Source of the DNA: Aquipuribacter sp. SD81
GTDB lineage: Bacteria; Actinomycetota; Actinomycetes; Actinomycetales; JBBAYJ01
Length of the DNA: 64,000 nucleotides
Direction: 5' to 3'
Assembly (NCBI RefSeq): GCF_037153975.1
Contig: NZ_JBBAYJ010000001.1
Coordinates: 186,001 to 250,000, forward strand
In this document: piece by piece, positions 55,033 to 62,129 of the stretch
How the letters are laid out: the number at the start of each line of letters is the position of its first letter
How positions within the stretch are numbered: position 1 is the stretch's first letter
Notes under the pieces: model-generated
The model's input: the letters and a program-made list of their open reading frames with translations, nothing else
The model's database searches: none
What the model was told of the DNA's origin: nothing
Program-made: the position numbers and the translations under genes

Positions 55033-55064
55033 GTCTGGCGCGCAGCCCGTGCCGCGGGCGGACG

Positions 55065-55101
55065 AGGAGGGGCGGACCGGGTCGACCGGACCGCCCCTCC
55101 T
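55065..55101 (+). terminator. Hairpin after glycosidase 3
   Basis: An 11-bp stem (AGGAGGGGCGG with CCGCCCCTCCT), extended inside by CCGG/CCGG across one A-A mismatch, loop GTCGA. It lies 33 bases after the stop and before the next promoter. Confidence 0.65.
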
Positions 55102-55138
55102 GCCGTCGACGCCGCCTGGTCGCGGGCGGTTCGGTGGG

Positions 55139-55178
55139 TTGGAACGACAAAATGTGACCGCTAACGTGAGCGATAACA
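55139..55178 (+). promoter_or_regulatory. Promoter with two LacI-type operators before glycosidase 4
   Basis: -35 TTGGAA (55139-55144), 17-base spacer, -10 TAACGT (55162-55167). Two half-overlapping palindromes, TGTGACCGCTAACG (55153-55166) and CGTGAGCGATAACA (55165-55178), each match TGTTAGCGCTAACA at 11 of 14 positions and cover the -10 box and start point. Confidence 0.7.
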
Positions 55179-55219
55179 GCGGACGTCGGTGTCCGCGTGT
55201 GCACGCAACGGAGTGTGTG

Positions 55220-58200
55220 ATGAGAACCTCCCGTCCCCGTCGGTCCGCGGTCGTCGCCGCGGTGGTCGGTGCCCTCGTCCTCGCCTCGGCGGGGACAGCG
55301 GTCGCACAGGCCGCCGTACCGGACGACGGCCTCGTCGCCGAGTACCTCTTCGACGAGACGTCCGGTGCCACCGTCCCCAACACCGCCGAGGGCTCGGACC
55401 TCGGGCCCGCCACCGTCCGGAACGTCCAGGCCACGGACTGGACGGGCTCGGCCCTCACGCTGCGGGGCGGGGCCAAGACGTCCACCGGCAACTGGGTCGA
55501 GCTGCCCGACGACATCCTGCTGGGCGAGCGCTCGGCCACCGTCACCGCGGAGGTCCGTGCGTCGGCCGCGATGCTCAACACCTTCCACTTCCTGTGGAAC
55601 GTCGGCAACGAGTCGTCGGCCACCGAGTACTTCTTCACGTCCCTCAACTGCGGCAACAGCCGCACCCCGCTCGTGGGCATCAAGTCCGGCGGCACCGAGC
55701 AGCTCGTGCAGTCCGGCTCCTGCGGCGTGACGGCGAACCAGTGGTTCAACGTCACCGCCGTCGTGGACGGCAGCGGCTCCCAGGCCACCGCCTCGCTGTA
55801 CCTCGACGGCACCCGGGTGGCGCGCGGCGACGTCGCCCGCACCCCCGCCGACGTCGTCGACCAGTCCCTCAACACCATCGGCCGCGCGCCGTGGCCCGAC
55901 CCCCTCTTCGCCGGTGCCATCTCGGCGTTCCGCGTGTACGACCGTGCCCTCAGCGACGCCGAGGTGGCCGAGGTCTCCGCGACCGACGTGCAGGCGCACG
56001 CCGAGGAGATCCGGGCACAGGCGGACGCCGTCCTGACCGGGCTCGACCTCACCGACCTCGAGACCAGCGGCGACATCGACCTGCCCACGGCCGCGGGCCG
56101 GGTGACGTGGACCTCCAGCGACCCCGACGTCGTGGCCGCGGACGGCTCGGTCGAGCCCCCGCTGACCGGCGAGCCGGCGGTCGAGGTGGAGCTCACCGCG
56201 ACCGTGTCGATCCGCGGCATCAGCGCCACCCGCACCATCACCGTCACGGTCCAGCCGTCCGACGAGACCCCGGACGAGCGCGTCGAGCGGCTCGCCCAGC
56301 AGATGGTCGTGCCGCCCGTCGTCGCCTCGGGCACGGCGCTCCCGCCCGCCCCGGCCGGCACCACCGCCGAGGTCACCGCGACCGAGGGCGTCGACGTCGT
56401 CGACGGCGCGGTCGTCTCCGGCTCCGACGAGCCCGTCGAGGGCACCGTGACCGTCGAGGTCACCGACTCCGCCACGGGCGCCACCACCACGCGCACCTTC
56501 GCGGTGCGGGTGCTCCCGGCGACCGCGGAGCAGCTGCTGGCGTACTCCCGCACCCCCACCAGCGCCGCGCAGGCCAACAACGCCGACGTGGCGCTGAGCA
56601 TGCACCTCGCGCTGGCCGAGGACGGCACGTGGTCGCCGCTCAACGGCAACTACGGGATCTGGTTCGCGCGCACGGCCTCGACGCCGGCCCCGGGCGGCAC
56701 GAGCAGCGGCATCATCCGCAGCCTGCGCGACCCCCACGCCTTCTACCTGGCCGACGGCCGCTTCGGCGTGGTGGCCACCCGCACCCTGCGCAACGGGGGC
56801 GTCGACCCCTCGCAGGCCTCGAGCATGCTGCTCGCCACGAGCGACGACCTGCGCTCCTACACCGAGGTCGGGCTCGTGGACCTCGGGGTCACGAGCGGCG
56901 TCAACGACCCCGCCGTCGTGTTCGACAGCGCCTCGGACCTCTACGTGGTCTCGTGGACCTCCGACGCCGGCGCCGCCCAGTACACGACCTTCGGTGACCT
57001 CACCGACCCCGCCACCCGGGGCGAGGTCCGTCGGGGTGTCGTGACCGCCACGGCCGGGGTCGCGGACACCGGCGTGGCGAACTACGCCACCGGCAACTCC
57101 CTCCCCGTGACGGTCGACGTGGCCGACGCGCTGCGCGTGCGCTTCGAGGCCATCTACAACACCGGGGTCGAGTCCTCCGACGACGTCACCGTCGAGGAGG
57201 GCGCCGAGCTCACCACGGCGGACCTGCCCGAGCGGGTCAGCCTCACGTACAACGACGGCTCCACCGCGAGCCGCGCCGTGACGTGGGACGAGGCGGCACT
57301 GGCCGCGGTCGACACCGACACCCCCGGCACGTACGAGGTGACCGGTGAGGTCCGGACCCCCGAGTACCCCGAGCCCTTCTCGGACGAGCGCGCCGACCCG
57401 ACCATCTTCACGCACGACTGGAACGGTCGGACCCGCTACTACTTCATCGCCACCAACGACCTGAACCTCAACCCGGTCAACCCGACCAACGGCGTCTTCA
57501 TGCCCTTCCGCGCCGCCGACACCATCGACGACCTGTCCGACGAGGGCCTGGCGGACGGTCGCAGCACCGAGGTCAACCTGCTGGAGGAGGGCGACACCGA
57601 CGCCTACGGCAACGTGATCACCGGCTGCTTCTGGGCGCCGGAGATCCACGTCATCGACGGCTACCTGTCGATCCTGTTCATGCCGTGCTACGACGGCTCC
57701 AACGGCCAGCCCGACATCTTCACCGGCCGCGCGAGCATCATCCAGCTGCAGAAGGACGCCGAGGGCAACGACCTCGAGCCCACCGACCCCGCCAGCTGGA
57801 GCGAGCCGGAGTACGTCGTGCGCGCCGACGGCTCGATCCTCAACCCGATCCAGAACATCTCGCTCGACATGACGTACTTCGTCGACGGCGACCAGTCGTA
57901 CTACGCCTGGCAGCAGGTCGGCGCGGTCTTCATCGCGCGGGTGGACCCGTCGGAGCCGACGCGGCTCACCTCGCCGCCGGTCCGCATCTACGCCCCGGTC
58001 TACGCCTGGGACAACACCATCGCGGAGGGCCCGAACGTCCACATCCGTGACGGCGTCGTCTACATGCTGTACTCCGGCTCGCTCGTCGGGGACACGTACA
58101 CCACGGGCCTGCTGACCGCCGAGGTCGGGGCCGACCTGACCGACCCGGCGGCGTGGGAGCCCCTCAACTACCCGATCCAGAAGTCGGAGATGTTCGAGGG

Positions 58201-58729
58201 GGAGTGGCAGCTCGGCCCGGGCCACGGCATGTGGTCCTACGACGAGGACGACAACCTGCTGTACGTCTACCACGCCCGCACGAGCAACCTCGGGCTCACC
58301 GGCCGCGACACCTTCGTGCGCCGGGTGCACTTCGCCGCCGACGGCCTCCCGATCCTCGACATGGAGCGTGACGAGGAGGTGGCGCCGGAGAACCGCACGG
58401 TGTCGGTGACCGTCGTGGTCGAGCCGCGCGAGACCCAGCAGCTCGACGTCTCGGCGGTCATGACCGCCCGGTGCGTGGCCGGTCGCGCCGTGCAGGTCGT
58501 CACCCTCTCCAACGGCGAGGACGTCTCGGTGTCCGCCGAGGTCACCTCGCCCTACGGCAGCCGCGCGACCGCGTCGCTGGATGCCGGTCGCAGCGTGTCC
58601 TACGCGTTCTCGACGCGGCGGACGGCGTTCGAGGCCGGTACGGCAACCCTCGACGTCGGGGCGGTCGTGGACGGCGAGACCGTCGAGGTCTCGAGCACCG
58701 TGTCCTTCGACGCCTTCTCGTGCTCGTGA
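55220..58729 (+). CDS. Secreted GH43 glycosidase 4 with a second, incomplete propeller
   Basis: Exported protein of 1169 aa. Signal peptide (1-33), LamG (about 36-255), Ig-like domain(s) (about 270-430), a short propeller-like region (436-605), a Big_4 Ig-like domain (about 645-715), a full GH43 propeller (725-1070), and the shared C-terminal module (from about 1083, RCVAGRAVQVV ... FSCS). Full propeller triad: Asp726 (ADPTIFTHD), Asp883 (SLDMTYFVDG), Glu936 (AEGPNVHI). The first propeller keeps LRDPHAFY (Asp504) and VNDPAVVF (Asp563) but ends before any acid Glu, so it looks inactive or truncated. ATG 55220. Coupled by GTGA to glycosidase 5. Confidence 0.86.
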   Translation: MRTSRPRRSAVVAAVVGALVLASAGTAVAQAAVPDDGLVAEYLFDETSGATVPNTAEGSDLGPATVRNVQATDWTGSALTLRGGAKTSTGNWVELPDDILLGERSATVTAEVRASAAMLNTFHFLWNVGNESSATEYFFTSLNCGNSRTPLVGIKSGGTEQLVQSGSCGVTANQWFNVTAVVDGSGSQATASLYLDGTRVARGDVARTPADVVDQSLNTIGRAPWPDPLFAGAISAFRVYDRALSDAEVAEVSATDVQAHAEEIRAQADAVLTGLDLTDLETSGDIDLPTAAGRVTWTSSDPDVVAADGSVEPPLTGEPAVEVELTATVSIRGISATRTITVTVQPSDETPDERVERLAQQMVVPPVVASGTALPPAPAGTTAEVTATEGVDVVDGAVVSGSDEPVEGTVTVEVTDSATGATTTRTFAVRVLPATAEQLLAYSRTPTSAAQANNADVALSMHLALAEDGTWSPLNGNYGIWFARTASTPAPGGTSSGIIRSLRDPHAFYLADGRFGVVATRTLRNGGVDPSQASSMLLATSDDLRSYTEVGLVDLGVTSGVNDPAVVFDSASDLYVVSWTSDAGAAQYTTFGDLTDPATRGEVRRGVVTATAGVADTGVANYATGNSLPVTVDVADALRVRFEAIYNTGVESSDDVTVEEGAELTTADLPERVSLTYNDGSTASRAVTWDEAALAAVDTDTPGTYEVTGEVRTPEYPEPFSDERADPTIFTHDWNGRTRYYFIATNDLNLNPVNPTNGVFMPFRAADTIDDLSDEGLADGRSTEVNLLEEGDTDAYGNVITGCFWAPEIHVIDGYLSILFMPCYDGSNGQPDIFTGRASIIQLQKDAEGNDLEPTDPASWSEPEYVVRADGSILNPIQNISLDMTYFVDGDQSYYAWQQVGAVFIARVDPSEPTRLTSPPVRIYAPVYAWDNTIAEGPNVHIRDGVVYMLYSGSLVGDTYTTGLLTAEVGADLTDPAAWEPLNYPIQKSEMFEGEWQLGPGHGMWSYDEDDNLLYVYHARTSNLGLTGRDTFVRRVHFAADGLPILDMERDEEVAPENRTVSVTVVVEPRETQQLDVSAVMTARCVAGRAVQVVTLSNGEDVSVSAEVTSPYGSRATASLDAGRSVSYAFSTRRTAFEAGTATLDVGAVVDGETVEVSSTVSFDAFSCS

Positions 58730-61647
58730 CGGGGGCCGGAGGTCGGGGCGCCGGCCGCACGGTCGCGACGGTCGCCGCCGTGACGCTCGTCGGGTCGCTC
58801 GCGGTGGTGGTGCCCGTCACCACCGCCGCGGGCGCCCCCGCCGAGGGGGCGCTGCGCGACGGTCTCGTCGCGGAGTACCTCTTCGAGGAGGCCGACGGTG
58901 AGGCGGTGCGCAACAGCGCCGACGGCGACGTGACCGCCGCCGACCCGCTGGACGCGGTCGTGCGCAACTACGCCGCCGCACAGCGGTCGGAGCCGGGCAC
59001 GCTGCGGTTCACCGGCGGCGCGAAGTCGTCGACCGGTAACTGGGTGGAGCTGCCGGACGACCTGCTGGCCGACGCGCAGTCGGCCACGGTGTCGGTCGAC
59101 GTCCGCGCCGACGCCACCATGCTCAACAGCAACCACTTCCTGTGGAACATCGGCAGCGAGTCGACGCAGCAGTACTGGTTCGCCACCACCCGTGGTCCGC
59201 GCTCGGCCATCACCACCGGCGGCTCGGGCGGGGAGAGCAGCGGTACGGGCTACGCGATGACCGCCGCGCAGTGGCACAGCCTGACGGCGGTCGTGGACGG
59301 TGAGGCGGGCACGATCACGCTCTACACCGACGGGCAGCGTTCCGGCGTGGGCACGACGACGGCGACGCCGTCGGACATCGCGCAGACGCTCAGCACCATC
59401 GGGCGGGCGCCGTACAACGACCCGCTGTTCGCGGGGGCGGTCGGGGCCTTCCGGGTCTACGACCGTGCCCTGGCCGACGACGAGGTCGTCGAGCTGTCCG
59501 AGCACGACGCGGTCGCGCACGCCGACAGCCTGCGCGCGGTGGCGGACCGCACACTGGCCGCCGTCGACCTCGGCGACACGTCGACCCTGACGGACGACAT
59601 CGACCTCTTCGAGCTCCGTGGGATCTCGTGGGCGTCGTCGGACCCGTCGGTGCTCGCCGGCGACGGCGACCTCAGCCGGCCCGCGGTCGGGGAGCCCGAC
59701 GCCACGGTCACCCTCACCGCGACCGCCGCCGCCCGCGGGGTGCCTGCCACCGCGGCGCGCAGCTTCACGGTCGGCGTCCCGGCGCTGACCGAGGCCGACG
59801 TCGCCGCGGACGGGGCGGCGCTGCAGGTGCCGGACCGGGCCCTCGGCAACCTCTACCTGCCCGGCCAGGGCGAGGCCGGTGCCCCGGTGCGGTGGCAGTC
59901 CTCCGACGACACGGTCATCACCGACGAGGTCGAGGGCGCCGCGGCGCCGGGCGTCGTCACGCGACCGGCGTGGGGCGGGCCGGACGAGACGGTCACCCTG
60001 ACCGCCACGGTCGGCGAGGGCACCTCTGCCGTCACCCGCACCTTCGAGGTGACCGTCGCGGCGGCCCCACGACCCGCGGTCGACAGCCGCTACCTGTTCG
60101 CCTACTTCACCGGCGACACGCTGGCGGGGGAGCGGATCTCGCTCGCGGCGTCGCGGGGCAACAGCGCGATGACGTGGGACGTGCTGAACGGCGGTCAGCC
60201 GGTGCTGTCCTCCACCGAGGGCACGGGTGGGCTCCGTGACCCGTTCGTCATGCGCTCGGCCGAGGGCGACCGGTTCTTCATGATCGCCACGGACCTGTCG
60301 ATCGGCAGCGGCACGTCGTGGACGCAGGCGCTCGACGAGGGCAGCACGCACCTGGAGATCTGGGAGTCCACGGACCTGCGCACCTGGTCCGAGCAGCGCC
60401 ACGTCAGCGTCTCCGGGCCCTTCGCGTCGATGACGTGGGCACCGGAGGCGTACTGGGACGAGGCGGCGCAGGAGTACGTCGTGTACTGGTCCTCGCGCGT
60501 CTACCCCGACGCCACGCGTCCATACGACAAGGCGCGCACGCCCAACTCGACGTACTCCAAGGTGATGTACGCGACGACGCGCGACTTCGTCCACTTCTCC
60601 GACGCGGTGGTGTGGCAGGAGGCCGGTGACCGCATCGACACGACGATGATCGAGGACGACGGCACGTTCTACCGGTTCACCAAGGAGGTGACCGGCTGCG
60701 TCGACATCACGCAGGAGTCGTCGCCGTCGATCCGGGCACTGACCGTGCCCGGGGAGTACGACTGGACCACGCAGGCCAGCTGCATCTCCAAGCGGGCGCG
60801 GAACACCACCCGGACCACGGAGGGCCCGACGATCTTCCGCGCCAACGCCGGCGACACGTCGCTGCCGGAGGGGGTCGACGAGGGCTTCTACCTCTTCGTC
60901 GACGACTTCACCGGCGCCGGCTACCTGCCGCTGTTCAGCGAGTCGCTCGCGGACCCGGACTGGCGCACGGTCGCGGGGTCCCTGCCGACGTCGCGGCACG
61001 GCAGCGTCATGCCCGTCACGCTCGAGCAGTGGCAGTCCGCGCGCGGCGAGGAGGTCACCGAGGTGGCGACGACCACGACGCTGGAGGGTCTCTCCGACGG
61101 TGCCGTCCTCGAGGGCGGGGACACCCTCCGCGTGGTCGTGACCGCCGACGACGGCGGTCCGGTCGCGGGGGCGGTGCAGGTGAGCATCGGCGGGCGGACG
61201 CTCGACGCGGTGCTCACCGACCGGGACGGACGCCACGTCGGGGAGGTGGTCGTGCCCGACGACCTCACCGCGGGCACGGCCGTGCCGGTCAGCGCCTCGT
61301 ACGCGGGGCTCGCGCCGGTGGCCGCGTCGACGTCGACGACCACGACCGTCGCCGTCGCCGAGGACTCGCCGTCGGTCGGCGCCCGGGTGCAGACCCGGTG
61401 CGTCGCCGGTCAGGTCGTCCTGGCGGTGACGGTCGCCAACACGGGCAGCGGGTCCGTCACCGTCAGCGTGGGCTCGGCCTACGGGCGCCGGGGGCCGGTC
61501 CGCCTCGTGGACGGGCAGAGCACCTCGGTTGCGATCACGACACGTCTGGCCTCCGTGGCGGCCGGCTCCGTCGACGTCCGGGCCACCGACGCGACGGGGC
61601 GCACGGTCACCCAGCGGGTCGGGTACGCCACCACCAGCTGCGGCTGA
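58726..61647 (+). CDS. Secreted multidomain GH43-type glycosidase 5
   Basis: Exported protein of 973 aa. Signal sequence RTVATVAAVTLVGSLAVVV (cleavage near residue 36), LamG (45-260), atrophied Ig-like domains (280-447), GH43-type propeller (452-770), an extra Ig-like domain (780-880, TTTTLEGLSDGAVLEGGD), shared C-terminal module (885-973, RCVAGQVVLAV ... TTSCG). Triad: Asp505 (GLRDPFVMRS), Asp638 (RIDTTMIEDDG), Glu699 (TEGPTIFRAN). A Cys pair (CVDIT and ASCIS) inside the propeller may form a disulfide. GTG 58726 overlaps the stop of glycosidase 4; GTG 58720 is an alternative. Confidence 0.85.
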   Translation: MTGAGGRGAGRTVATVAAVTLVGSLAVVVPVTTAAGAPAEGALRDGLVAEYLFEEADGEAVRNSADGDVTAADPLDAVVRNYAAAQRSEPGTLRFTGGAKSSTGNWVELPDDLLADAQSATVSVDVRADATMLNSNHFLWNIGSESTQQYWFATTRGPRSAITTGGSGGESSGTGYAMTAAQWHSLTAVVDGEAGTITLYTDGQRSGVGTTTATPSDIAQTLSTIGRAPYNDPLFAGAVGAFRVYDRALADDEVVELSEHDAVAHADSLRAVADRTLAAVDLGDTSTLTDDIDLFELRGISWASSDPSVLAGDGDLSRPAVGEPDATVTLTATAAARGVPATAARSFTVGVPALTEADVAADGAALQVPDRALGNLYLPGQGEAGAPVRWQSSDDTVITDEVEGAAAPGVVTRPAWGGPDETVTLTATVGEGTSAVTRTFEVTVAAAPRPAVDSRYLFAYFTGDTLAGERISLAASRGNSAMTWDVLNGGQPVLSSTEGTGGLRDPFVMRSAEGDRFFMIATDLSIGSGTSWTQALDEGSTHLEIWESTDLRTWSEQRHVSVSGPFASMTWAPEAYWDEAAQEYVVYWSSRVYPDATRPYDKARTPNSTYSKVMYATTRDFVHFSDAVVWQEAGDRIDTTMIEDDGTFYRFTKEVTGCVDITQESSPSIRALTVPGEYDWTTQASCISKRARNTTRTTEGPTIFRANAGDTSLPEGVDEGFYLFVDDFTGAGYLPLFSESLADPDWRTVAGSLPTSRHGSVMPVTLEQWQSARGEEVTEVATTTTLEGLSDGAVLEGGDTLRVVVTADDGGPVAGAVQVSIGGRTLDAVLTDRDGRHVGEVVVPDDLTAGTAVPVSASYAGLAPVAASTSTTTTVAVAEDSPSVGARVQTRCVAGQVVLAVTVANTGSGSVTVSVGSAYGRRGPVRLVDGQSTSVAITTRLASVAAGSVDVRATDATGRTVTQRVGYATTSCG

Positions 61648-61658
61648 CGCGCCGGACC

Positions 61659-61700
61659 GACGACGCCCCGCCGAGGCCCAGGCCTCGGCGGGGCGTCGTC
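61659..61700. terminator. Very strong bidirectional hairpin
   Basis: A perfect 20-bp stem, 61659-61678 paired with 61681-61700, centred on GGCCCAGGCC. It separates the convergent ends of glycosidase 5 and the VOC gene and can stop transcription from both sides. Confidence 0.8.
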
Positions 61701-61743
61701 GTGCGCGCCGGACCCCGTTACGGGCTGCCCGCCCGGGCGCCGG

Positions 61744-62079
61744 TCAGGTCCCGGTGACGACGACGAGGTTGCCGTCGGCGTCGCGCAGCCGGAGGATGCG
61801 GGCGCCGCCGCCCGGCTCCGGGCCGTCGAGGGCGATGCCGGCCTCACGCAGCCGGCTCGCCTCGGCGTCGAGGTCGTCGCTGCCCAGGACGAGCTGCGAC
61901 ACCCCGGAGCGGTCGGCGTCCCGCCAGACCTGGAGCCCGGACCCGGACGCGAGGTGCCACTCGAGCAGGCCGGGCATGGGGCGGGCGTCAGGGCCGCGGC
62001 CGAACAGCGTCGTGTACCAGGTCTCGGCGGCGTCGAGGTCCGACACGACCGCGCCCGCGAGGACATGAGAGAACGTCAT
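61744..62079 (-). CDS. VOC-family (glyoxalase/bleomycin-resistance fold) protein
   Basis: Small cytoplasmic protein of 111 aa with one VOC module pair: AGAVVSDLDAAETWYTTLFGRGPD, WHLASGSGLQVW, and LRDADGNLVVVTG, the last a strand that usually supplies a metal ligand or substrate contact. The family covers lyases, dioxygenases and drug-binding proteins, so no reaction can be assigned. It lies alone between the two convergent/tandem parts of the GH43 island, 50 bases from the stop of glycosidase 6 on the same strand. ATG 62079. Confidence 0.85.
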   Translation of the reverse strand: MTFSHVLAGAVVSDLDAAETWYTTLFGRGPDARPMPGLLEWHLASGSGLQVWRDADRSGVSQLVLGSDDLDAEASRLREAGIALDGPEPGGGARILRLRDADGNLVVVTGT

Positions 62080-62129
62080 GAGCGGGGAGACCCGCCCATG
62101 ACGTCCGACTCATCGGTCGTGCCGCTACC

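Noticed and set aside
47606-61236. Very long open frames on the minus strand across the glycosidase genes (for example 47606-52534, 52069-56649, 54971-58330, 58600-61236)
   Set aside because: They are mirror frames produced by the extreme GC at third positions. Their translations are rich in Arg, Gly, His and Val without domains, and they have no ribosome-binding sites.
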